Assembly: GCA_013400115.1 (NCBI GenBank)
Contig: VXBP01002272.1
Coordinates: forward strand, 1 to 64,000
Source of the DNA: Rhinopomastus cyanomelas
Lineage: Eukaryota > Chordata > Aves > Bucerotiformes > Rhinopomastidae
Direction of reading: 5' to 3'
Length of the DNA: 64,000 nucleotides
This document shows, piece after piece, positions 11,225 to 21,300 of the stretch. Positions within the stretch are counted from its first letter, which is position 1. Every line of letters starts with the position of its first letter. A program made the position numbers and the translations under genes. Below the pieces are notes generated by a model, which was given only the letters and a program-made list of their open reading frames with translations, did not search any database and was not told where the DNA came from.

Positions 11225-12105
11225 CAGGAACTGAAGCGGCTGCAGGGGTCTCTGCCTGGGGGTCGTGGCTGTAGTGGGACCCCCAGCAGCCTCCAGTGCC
11301 TGAAGGGGCTTCAAAGGGACCGTAGAGAGCTTCCAGCCACTGAAAGGGCTGCAGAGACACCCTAGAGCAGCTTCCAGTGTCTGAAGGGGCTACAGGAGTC
11401 GTTGTTGAGGGGTTCTGGCTCAAGAGGGACCCTAGAGCAGTTTCCAGCGCCTGAAGGGGCTGCAAAGGGGCTCTGCCGGGAGGTTGTGGCTCTAGAGGGA
11501 CTTTCTACAGCTTCCGGTGACTGAAGGGGCTACATGGAAGATCTGCCGAGGAGTTTCTGGCTACAGAGGGGCCTCGTAGAGCTTCCAGTGCCTGAATTGG
11601 GCTACAAGAAAGGCTCTCATGGGGGATTCTAGCAACAGTGGGATCCCCAGCAGCCTCCAGTGACTGAAGGGGCTACAGGAGTCACTGCTGGGAGGTTCTG
11701 GCTTCAGAGGGACCCTAGAGCAGCTTCCAGTATCTGAAAGAGCTACAGAGGGGCTTAGAGCTGATTCAAGTGACTGAAGGGACTATAAGGAGGTTCTGCT
11801 CTAGAGTTGTGGCTCCAGAGGGACCCTCAGTAGCCTCCACTGACACAATGGGCTACGTGGAGGCTCTGCTGTGGGGTTGTGGCTACAGAAACCCTAAAGA
11901 AGCTTCCAGTGCACGAAGGGGCAACAGAGGAGTTCTGCCGGGTTGGGGGCTGGGGGGTGGTTCTGGCTCCAGAGGGCCACAGACAGCTTCCAGTGACTGA
12001 AGGGGCTGGAGGGAAGATCTGCTGAGGGGTTGTTGCTCCAGAGGGACCCTAGAGCAATCTTCAGTGCCTGAAAGGGGCTGCAGGAGGGCTGTGACTCCAG
12101 GCAGG
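11225..12105. repeat. About 70-bp minisatellite between CTH and ANKRD13C
   Basis: About twelve tandem units of about 70 bp, each containing GAGGGACCCTAGAGCAG, then CTTCCAGTGCCTGAAGGGGC, then a variable GGAG-GTTCTGGCT part. The CTGAAGGGGC core recurs near 11301, 11381, 11451, 11521, 11592, 11663, 11733, 11774, 11843, 11913, 11998 and 12067. Most steps are 70-72 bp, with a few 40-bp partial units and one 85-bp step. It begins about 180 bp upstream of the CTH start codon. Confidence 0.88.
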
Positions 12106-12300
12106 TCTCCATGGCAAGGGGTTGGAACTGGATGAGCTTAAAATTTGTGGAGATCTGGAGCTCAGGGACATGGTGTAGTGGTGGGATTTGGAACAGTTGG
12201 GTTAACAGCTGGACTCAATGATCTTAAAAACCTTTTCCAATCCAAACGATTCTGCAAATTTATCTCCAAAGTCCCTTCCAACCCAAACTATTCTGTGGTT
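12105..12300 (+). mobile_element. CR1 3' tail remnants
   Basis: Two tail-like pieces: GGGGTTGGAACTGGATGAGC and CTGGACTCAATGATCTTAAA followed by TTCCAACCCAAACTATTCTG. They abut the 70-bp minisatellite. Confidence 0.7.
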
Positions 12301-12309
12301 CTCCTGGGC

Positions 12310-12974
12310 ACTCAGTGACTGGCTTGAGAGGCAACAGGAAAGAGCAGGGACAGTATTTTAAGACATCGTTGCCTTGCTGCCTTCTGTTCAACTGGAAGTA
12401 TGAATTTCCTTTTGTTTTCAGCCAGTGCTGTCCAAAAAGGGCTTCAGAAATTAGTTGTTCTTCATACTTTTGGGTGGTTTGTGCAAAAAAATGCCACTCT
12501 TGGTAATGTCTAGGTGTGTAATACTGACACAGTATGGTCCTGGCACGGGAGGACACCTGGATTCACGACCTACACCACTGTTCACAGAGCAGTTCCATTA
12601 GTGATGCATTCCTTATATTTCCAGATTGAGGAGGGACTCCCTAATGAGCTGGTAAACAGTGACTTCATGCCTCATCTCTCCTCTTAGCTGGCCTCGAGTA
12701 ATTACAATTGCAACGTGAAGCTTCCAGCATCAGCTAAAGCCCGAGCTAGAACACCTCCTCCCCAGGATTAGTGAGGCACTGCGTGTGTTGCCAGTGTGGC
12801 ACTTGAGGAGGGACATGCCAGCTCTGCTTCGAATTTGGGAACAGCTGGACCTGGTGGGGTCACTTTATAAGATGATGCAGCTACAAGGCCAGGACAATAG
12901 GTCTCATCTTTCCCTTTTCCTCCCTTTTATTTTGGGAAGCCCTATCATTTGCCAGGTAACTTCTTGTTCAGGTA
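12310..12974. other. CTH-ANKRD13C intergenic, no recognised feature
   Basis: Unique-looking sequence between the minisatellite with its CR1 tail and the next CR1. I see no conserved coding exon, RNA gene or promoter motif here; open frames are short and unconvincing. Confidence 0.5.
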
Positions 12975-12975
12975 T

Positions 12976-13745
12976 CACAGAATCACAGAACATTAGGGAT
13001 TGGAAAGGACCATGAAAGATCACCCAGTCCACTCCCCCTGCCACAGCAGGATCCCCTAGATCCACTCACACAGGAACATGGGCAGGCGGGTTTTAAACAT
13101 CTCCAGAGAAGGAGACTCCACAACCCACCCTTGGGCAGCCCCTTCCAGGGCTCTGTCACCCTCACTGGGAAGAAGTTCCTTCTCACACTGATGGGGAACC
13201 TCCTCTGTTCCAGCTCACATCCACTGCCCCTTGTCCCATCACTGGGTGCCCCTGAGCAGAGCCTGGCTCCAGCCTCCTGACACCCACCTTTTCCATAATT
13301 TTCAACATTCATGAGGTCACCCCTCAGCCTCCTTTTTTTCCAAGCCCAAGAGACCCAGCTCCCTCAGCCTTTCCTCATCAGGGAGATGCTCCACTCCCTT
13401 CATCATCTCTGTAGCTCTGTGCTGGACTCTCTCCAGCAGCTCTGTGTCCTTCTGGAACTGAGGGGCCCAGAACAGGACACAAGATTCTAGATTTGGTCTC
13501 ACCAGGGCTGAGTAGATGGGGAGAAGAACTACTAACCTCCCTCTTTCTGATCCACCCCAGGATGCTGTTTGCCTTCTTGGCCACAAGGGCTGTCTGTTGG
13601 CCATCCTGCTGGCCACCAGAACCCTCAGGTCCCTTTATCTTCTGCTGCTCTCCAACAGGTCAGTCCTCACCCTATCCTGGTACCTGGGGTTGTTCTTGCC
13701 CAGATGCAAGGTATCTCACTGGGTCTTGTGTTTCCTTCAGTGAAT
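12976..13745 (-). mobile_element. CR1, intergenic, extended 5'
   Basis: CACAGAATCACAGAACATTA through CCACAAGGGCTGTCTGTTGG and CTGGGGTTGTTCTTGCCCAG. Longer than most copies; ORF2 frame open over about 99 codons (13317-13616, minus). Confidence 0.9.
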
Positions 13746-13749
13746 GAAA

Positions 13750-14505
13750 TCTCCAGGTTAATGAGGGAAGTGGATAAGCAGTGCAGTGCTGAACAGCATT
13801 AGCAGCTCTTAGCTCGCAGCGGGATTCCCAGATGGAGCGCTGGAGGCAATGCCTCAGCACTGATTTGAGATCACGTTGAGAAATCCCTTAATCTTTTATG
13901 GCCCAGGAAGTAACCCAGAGCTTCTGCTCTCATGGTGAATGAGGGGAATTGGCTCACCTCACCTCGCTGATGTCATTGTTGGGCGGTTTGTTTACACCTC
14001 TGGCACGAAGCAACCTACAGAACGTACCTGTCATCTGCAGTTACGTAACCAAACCTCATACAAGGTGCTCGTGCAGCCACCTTGCTGCTTTACACACAGC
14101 CTGATAGGAATCCTGTGAGTCAGCACGGCAGATTTTTGCATCAGACTGAGAATTTGGGCCCTTCCCTGCAGCACCAGGGATGGTCAAGATAAGCCTGGAG
14201 AGCCAGGAGAGTTCTCTGCAACCTGAGCCTGTGCTAGCGCAGTAGGAATGGTCCAAAGGTTGGGGATGCAGGGTCTGTAGGAAGGCAGAGCCCTCTGTGA
14301 AATGCCCAGGGTGACCTGCCTGGCCTACAAGGTGTTCCCTGTCCTTGTGAGATGACAGAAGCCTACAAAGGTTTTCCCTGTTTCTGTGAGACAACAGCAG
14401 CCCCTTCTGCCAGTGTAAGCAGTTTCCGTAGTGCCAGATAAATTTTTAGTGCAGATCACAGAGTCACACAGAACCCCAGCTGGCGGTATTGGCAGAGAGC
14501 TCTGG
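13750..14505. other. Intergenic sequence upstream of ANKRD13C
   Basis: No CR1 and no exon recognised. Composition becomes GC-rich only from about 14560, marking the start of the ANKRD13C promoter region. Confidence 0.5.
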
Positions 14506-14507
14506 GC

Positions 14508-14548
14508 ATCATAGAATCATCAGGGATTGGGAGGGACTCCTTGAGGCA
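14508..14548 (-). mobile_element. Short CR1 3' end
   Basis: CATAGAATCATCAGGGATTG then GGAGGGACT; lies about 100 bases before the ANKRD13C CpG block. Confidence 0.65.
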
Positions 14549-14842
14549 GAGGGGGAAGAGAACCTCCCTGCCCTGCTTTCGATGCCTCCAGGAGGCCATT
14601 GCCCTCCCTGGCCACCAGGGCCCACTGCTGGCTCACGTGGAGCACCCTGTGTCCCGCGGAGCGGATGGAGGTGCGGCCCCGCACCGCCCAGTCCCGCCCG
14701 CTCCCGCCTCGCGTCGGGGGTGGCCCCGAACCCGCGGCCTCATCCCTTCAGCCCTCCCTCCTTCCCTGCGCAGTGCAGGTCTCGCGGTGTCGGGACGGAT
14801 CTCGTGTGGTTCGGCAGCTGTCGCGGGAACACGCGGCTCAAG

Positions 14843-14869
14843 ATGGCGGCGGCGGTGCCGCGGCGCTGA
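14843..14869 (+). other. Upstream ORF 1 in ANKRD13C leader
   Basis: The ATG inside the YY1-like motif opens an 8-codon frame, MAAAVPRR, then TGA. It would be translated only if transcription starts upstream of 14843. A second upstream frame follows at 14902. Confidence 0.45.
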
Positions 14870-14901
14870 ACAGGAGCGGGCGGCTCCGGTGCCGGCGGGC
14901 G

Positions 14902-14937
14902 ATGCCGGTGGGACGGGTCGCGCAGCCGAGGTTTTGA
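14902..14937 (+). other. Upstream ORF 2 in ANKRD13C leader
   Basis: ATG opens an 11-codon frame, MPVGRVAQPRF, then TGA, 60 bases before the main start codon. The purine at -3 is a G and the +4 base is C, so the start context is moderate. Confidence 0.45.
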
Positions 14938-14997
14938 GCGCGATTTCCCCGTCCCCCGCGGCTGCCGCCAGCCCTCCCGGCGGGGCCGCGGCTGGCG

Positions 14998-15355
14998 ATG
15001 ACCGGCGAGAAGCTGCGCTCGCTGCGCAGGGACCACAAGCCCAGCAAGGAGGACGGGGACCTGCTGGCCCCGGGCGAGGAGGAGGCGGCGGCCGCGCCTG
15101 GGGGCATCTTCACCCGCGGCAGCGGCGGCAAGAGCGGCCGGGCCGGGCCTCATCGCGTCCTCAACAACCACCGGCTGCCGCTGAAGGGGCCCCCGGCGGG
15201 AGGCGGCGGTGGCGGCGGCGGAACGGGCCCCGGTGCTGCAGGGCCCGAGCGCGGCGCCGCGCACTTCCCTGTGCACGAGTGCGTGTTCAAGGGGGACGTG
15301 CGGCGCCTCTCGGCCCTCATCCGCACCCAGGGCATCGGCCAGAAGGACAGTCACG
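14998..15355 (+). CDS. ANKRD13C: ANKRD13C coding exon 1
   Basis: Residues 1-120. Starts MTGEKLRSLRRDHKPSKEDG as in the mammalian protein, then a Gly/Ala-rich linker with eight consecutive Gly, then the first ankyrin helix PVHECVFKGDVRRL. Donor GTGAGC, phase 1. Confidence 0.97.
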
Positions 15356-18300
15356 GTGAGCGGCGAGGGGAGCCCGGTAGTGGTACTTGAGGGATCGTTT
15401 CTGAGGGGCCCTGAGGATGGGGAAGGGTCTGGAGAAGAAGGCTAGTAGCTGAGACTGGTTAGTCTGGAGAGAAGGAGGTTGAGAGGAGACCTTACTGCTG
15501 TCTGCAGCTGCCTGAAAGGAGGTTGGAGAGAGGGGATGTCTGTTTCTTTTCCCCAGTCACCAACAATAGGATAAGAGGAAATGACCTGAAGTTGCACCAG
15601 GGGAAGTTTAGGTTGGCCCTGAGGAGAAACTTCTTCCTGGAAAGGGTCCTCAGCCTTTGGCACAGGCTGCCCAGGAAGGGGATTGAATCACAGTATTTCA
15701 CAGTCGGGGAGATCTGGGGCTCAGAGACAGAGTAGGGTGGGTTGGGACAGTTGAGTTCGTGGTTGAACTCGATGAGTTTGAAGGGCTTTAAGGTCAACCA
15801 AAACGATTAACCATTTCACCTGGAGAAGACTGAGAGGAGACCTTATCCACCTCTTAAATGCCTGAGGGGTGGCTGTAGGGAAGGAGGATGGAGCCAGACT
15901 ATTTCCACTGGTACCCAGTGGCAGGATAAGGGGTAATGAGCACAAACTGGAACCCAGGGGGTTCCAGCTGACCATGAGAAGAAATGTCTTTGTGGTGGGG
16001 GTGGCAGACTCCTGGCCCAGGCTGCTCAGAGTAAAAACCCAAAGTGCGCTGGGCAGCCCTGCTGTAGTAGGGGGCACTAGGTGATCCCCAGAGGTCTCTT
16101 CCAGTGATGGCAGTTCCGTGATTCAGTGTCTGAATTGTCACCCTTTGCTTCCAGAGATGACCTTCTCTGGACACATTTAAAAGCTGCCTGAATATGTTCC
16201 TGTGCGACTTGGTGTAGGTGATCCTGCTCTAGCAAGGGGCTTGGACTAGATGATCTTTCAAGGTCTCTTCCAGTCCCTAATGTTCTGTGATTCTGTGACC
16301 AGGGTGCTCAGGAGTGATTCCTTTTGGCTCTTGGTGGAACTGTCTTTCATTTCTGGCCCCAAACAAAACAAACCTTTCTTTTTGTCTTGAAAACCTTTAG
16401 TTCTGCTGGTTAAAAGAGCCAGAATGTCATCTTCAGCTCCTCCGCTTGCTTTGGATGTGGAAGTGGCAGTAGCGAGGGTAGAAATACAACCCTGGTGCTG
16501 CTCTGTAACACATAAATATTTCAAGTCTTACTGGGACTCTAATTTGGGGAATATTTTACCTTGCCAAAAGATAAATCAGCCTGTCAGGGTAGCTTAGATT
16601 TCATGGTTAGTTTTCATCTCTGTGTTTCCTACCTATTTCGAAAGAAAGGCGATACGTTGCTGCTGGGGAACGTTAAGTTATTCCATATGTGGGATCTGGA
16701 GAAGTCGTGGTTGAAGGGTGCCCTGGTGCTCTTGTTCTGATTAAGGCAGGAATGTTCCTTTTGGGTGCGAAATCAGAAGGCATTTAAGGTAGAGCAGCCT
16801 CTGGGATCGGTACGACGGGACGAATAACAGAACTGGGAGTGAAATCCATGTCCATCATGATATTGGAAACCACAACACAGACTGAAGTGTGCGGAGTAAT
16901 CAGCTCGGTTTTCTCAATCAAGGCAGGGAGCGTTTCTTACAACTGCCGTACCGTTTGCCTCAGCGTGTTACTGTAAATACAGCTACCGTTAAATTTGTCC
17001 TCTCCTCTCACAACCGTCACAGCAAGGACAGGTAGGATGAAAGCAACAGACTTGGGAAAAAATGTTCTCACTCTGCATAGTCCTGCTGACTTCTGCCCTA
17101 CTCCCCCTCCAGCTCCTCAGTAGATCATTCAGCATCATTAGCATCATGTCTACTTTGTGCTTCCTGGTCCATCTTTGCTGCGCTGTTGTTTTCACTGTGC
17201 ATTGTAAACATTGATAAACATTGATATCATCCTTTTAAAGTACCTGTCTGCACACAGATAGCAGACATCTGTCTACACCAAGAGAGCAGCCTAGCAGAGA
17301 GGGACCTGCCAGGACCTGGCAGGACTGGTTGACAACCAGTTGAACAGAAGCCAGTAGGGTGCCAAGATGGCCCGGAAAGCCAGTGGCATCCTGGCTTGGA
17401 TCAGCAATAGTGAGGCCAGCAGGACTAGGGACGTCATTCTCCCCATGTCCTAGGCGCTGGGGAGGCCTCCTCCTATTTGGGGCAGTGCTGGGCACTCACT
17501 TCAAGAAAGAGATTGAGAACCCGGAGTGGGTCCAGAGGAGCAATGAGGCTGGGGAAGTGACTGGAGGGAGAGGCTGAGGGAGCTGGGGGTGTTTAGCCTG
17601 GAGAAGAGGAGACTCAGGAGGGACTTGCTCCCTCTCTCCAACTCCCTGAAGGGAGATTGTAGTGAGGTGGAGGTCAGGCTCTTCTCCCAGGCAACCTGCA
17701 CCAGGATGGGAGAGGGCAGAGCCTGAAGCTGCCAGGGGAGGGTTAGGTTACATGTTAGGAAGCCCTTCCTCATGGAAAGGGTGATCGGAGCCTGGATTGG
17801 ACTGCCCAGGGCAGTGGTGGAGTTCCCATCCCTGGAGATGTTGAAGGCCAGCCTGGCTGTGGCCCTTAGTGCCCTGGTCTGGCTGCTGTGGTGATGTTAA
17901 GCCCTGGGCTGGGCTGGATGAGCTCAGAGGGCTTTTCCACCGTCAGTTGTTCTGTGAGTCTGTTGATAGTTACAACATCTTTCTGCTTTCTCAGTGCTGG
18001 AGATTTCCAGCCAGTATGTTCGTTGGAGTTTTTACTCAACATCTTCGTTTAGCTATTAACTTTTCAAAGAAAAACCCGAATGACAAAGATATACCGAAGC
18101 TCTGACATTTCCTTGTTACTGGTTTATCTCTGCTTGAGTCTGTCTCTCTCTTGTTGACATAGTAGAACTGTGAGTTACTCGGGGCAGATAACTTCCGTTT
18201 AGAATCACATGTAAGCCAGGAGAATCCTAGTGCATAATAAGGAAGTGAGAGAGGGGAGGAGCAACTAGTCGAACTAACCTTAAAAACAAGGGCATTGTCC

Positions 18301-21300
18301 CCAGTCAGTAAGGTTCCTGGGAGAAGCTTGTTTGCGTAGCTCTGAGTTTACTCTTATTTTTACTACCATCTGTATTGTAGGGCTTGAAGGTAGAATCAAT
18401 GCACATTGTATTCTGGGATGGACAAATCTCCCTGCTGAACTACTCTTGGTAAACAGGCTCCTCTTCTTTGTAGTTGTGCTAGGTGCCCAGTGAAAGGTCA
18501 GAGCCACACTGGTTGTGGACAGATACCATCGTGTATATGCCTGTTGTTGTTTCTGTGCCCTGAATGTGTAGGATTGGAGGCTCTGCTGAATCCCTGCTTC
18601 CCTTGCAGGCAGTAGATAGTAGAGGGAAGCATTTGTTTCCCAAAGCTATAGATACTGATGAAGTTGTTGTTAGGGGGAAGGGAAACATGAAGTTTGTTGA
18701 TGTGACACGTTGAGCTGTTGCCTAGAGAGTCTGGGTGGGCCTGTGGCTGTTCAGGTATGTGCCCATTCATCTTCCATCCAGGGTCTGGAGTCGGCTGTGG
18801 CAAACACATTATTTTTATGATTAAATGAACTGGAAGTCATCAGCACAGCCACTTCATTATTTCCACTGCCCATTTTACTCCAGCTTGTGCCTGGTTGTGT
18901 GTTGGCACCCTTCTCTCTCTCCAGCAGCTCTCATGTAAAGCTCCTTGTTTTCACACTTGTGGTTGTGGCTTGTGCTGTGGTTTGTGATAACCACAAGCTG
19001 TTAAAACCATCCACGGAACCACCCTCTCACCCCTCCTCTTGCCTGTCCTGGCAGAAGTGATTAGTTGCATTGTGCAGTGGCTAGGAGCTGCTGATTACTG
19101 TTGGGGCTCACAGGGGTGTTCAAGTTTCACCTAGAGGTATTCCCTGAGCTCACAATAGTAAATGAAGAGGAGCTGCAGCTCTTCTTGCCACCATGAAGCC
19201 ACTAAATATGTTGTATGTTTTCAGATCGGTGGAACTCAAGGTTGCAAGGGCCACCGAATTCCAGTGAAGCGGTTCCCTTTGGGAGTGGGCTAATTAATTT
19301 GTCAGTCTGGGACTTCTGTCATCCAAATCCATGGCAGGAGTGTGATAGCCCGGTGCTGCTTCAGCAGATGCTGGGGTTGGATTTACCTTTTCAGATCCCA
19401 GCTTGCCCAGAGCAATTTTCCTGCTGTTCCTACCACCCAGCCAGGTGTCTGTGGTCAAATCTGGGAAGTCTTTGGCTGCTGCCCCCCTCAAACCCTGATG
19501 GGCAGTTGTTGCTAGATGAGACTGTGGCAATGCCAGTCTTCTCCTGTCCAAGGCATCTGCCTTCCTGCAGTGTTTGTGGGCAGAGCGAGAGCTTAGACCT
19601 GCTTAGGGCTGTCGTTAGACTAAGGAGGAGCCTTTCTACTTGAGCAGCTCTTGCCTTTCTCCTGCTGGGGGAAAGATCCTGAAGTCACTCCTGAGCTGAG
19701 TGATTCCTCACCAGAATTGGTTCTCTTTGTGCCCTGCAGCCTGACGCAGTTTGGCTGGATTATTTTGCTAAGTCAGAGCTCAGTTTGCTAGTGGTGAACC
19801 CTGCTTTGCTTGCTCCTAAGAACATGAAGACGTCCCCAGGTTTATCAGACCTGAAGGCGGGTGATTAGTGCTGGAGCTGTGTGAAATGCTGTTCTTGGGT
19901 TGGTTTGTGGATGTGCTGGTGTTGTTGTCCTTTGGGGTGGGGGCCCGGGAGGTAGCAGTGGAATTTTGATGATGTTTATTAAACCTCTGACTCACCCTTG
20001 CCAGGGACTTTCTAGCTAAAGAGCAGCAGCAGGTTGTTACCTCACAGATAAATTTCCTGTCTAATTTTTGAGCAGCTTTTTGTGTGAAGACAATCACATA
20101 AAAAAATCTCTGCTGGAGGGATCACTTGAGATCCTCTAGACCAGTCTCCTGCTCCAAGCTGAGATAACACCAGAGTTCAATCACTTGCTCAGAGCTTTTT
20201 CTAGAGGAGTTTTGTGTGTTACTGAACAACCCCTCTGTCTGCTGCTTGGCAGAATGAAACCCAGCAAAGATCCCATGAAGGCTATCGGGGGCATGGTTCA
20301 CTTTTGTTCTGCTGGTTCATACCATTTTACCATGATCATAGAATCATCATGGCTGGAAAGCCAGGATCATCAAATCCAGCCCTCAGCCCATCAGCTCCCT
20401 AAACCCTACACCGTGGCCTGATGTGCTCTAGCTGCTCAGTTTTTAAACACCTCCAGGGACTGGGACTCCACCGTTTTCCTGAACAGGCTGTTCCAGTGCC
20501 CAGCCACTCCCTCAGGAAAGAAATTCTTCCTAAGATCCAGTTCAGGCACTGGAATGGGCTGCTCAGGGTGGTGGTTGGGTCACCATCCCTGGATAAATTT
20601 AAAGCCCCTTGGATATGGTGTTGGGGGATCTGGTTTTTGTACAGTAGGTTTGATGGTAGGACTCGATGATTCCAAGGATTTTTTCCAACCTAAATGATTC
20701 TATGATTCTAAACCTCTCCTGATGTAACTTGAGGCCATTTTGCCTCATCCTATCATTAGGAATTTGGGAGAGGAGACTGGCACCAGCCTCGCTACAACCT
20801 CCTTTGATGTAGCTGGAGAGAGCAAGAAGGTCTCCTCTCAGCCTCCTCTTCTCTAGATTAAATAACCCCAGTTCCCTCAGCCACTCCACAGCGCCTGTTC
20901 TCCAGCCCTCTCCCCAACCTCGTTGCCCTTCTGTGGCCCTGCTGCAGCCCCCCTCAATGTCCTTCTGATCCTGTGGCACCCAAAACTGAACAGAGTACTC
21001 AAGGTGTGGTCTCACCAGTGCAGAGCACGGGGCACCATCACCTCCCTCCTCCTGCTGGTTACCCTGTTCCTGATCCAGGCCAGGATGCCTGTGGCCTTCC
21101 TGGGCACCCTGCTGGCTTCTGTTCAGCCGACTGTCACCCAGCAACCCCAGGTCCTTTTCCACCAGGCATCTCTCCAGCCAAGATGTCAAAGCAACTGGAG
21201 CTGCCTGCCTCTGGTTCTCTCACTGCTTGAGAGGTGTTTGGAGTGGATTTAAAACTTAAGGTTTATTAGTAAAGGACAAAACTTGGCATCAGAGTGCCCA

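Larger units (their letters stand above)
14640..15370 (+). promoter_or_regulatory. ANKRD13C CpG-rich promoter and 5' UTR
   Basis: Strongly CpG-rich block covering the upstream region, 5' UTR and coding exon 1. It contains CAAGATGGCGGC at 14839-14850, a textbook YY1 site that typically sits just downstream of a transcription start. The start is therefore probably near 14800 (inference). Confidence 0.65.

Noticed and set aside
11193..11465. ORFs through the 70-bp minisatellite as a repeat protein
   Set aside because: The unit length is not kept as a multiple of three across copies and frames are soon lost.
11225..12105. Regularly spaced repeats as a CRISPR array
   Set aside because: Units are adjacent and degenerate with no unique spacers, and the genome is eukaryotic.
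14541..15359. Long plus-strand ORF of 272 codons over the ANKRD13C promoter
   Set aside because: GC-rich sequence lacks stop codons by composition; the frame is not that of ANKRD13C and has no family resemblance.
20100..20200. Possible CR1 3'-end remnant (GATCACTTGAGATCCTCTAG)
   Set aside because: Weak similarity over about 60 bases; not listed as an element.
20599..21189. 196-codon minus-strand ORF, and its likeness at 30387-30935
   Set aside because: Both are CR1 ORF2 readings (FWVPQDQKDIE, LRELGLFNLEKRRLRGDLLA) and occur in repeats, not in a gene.
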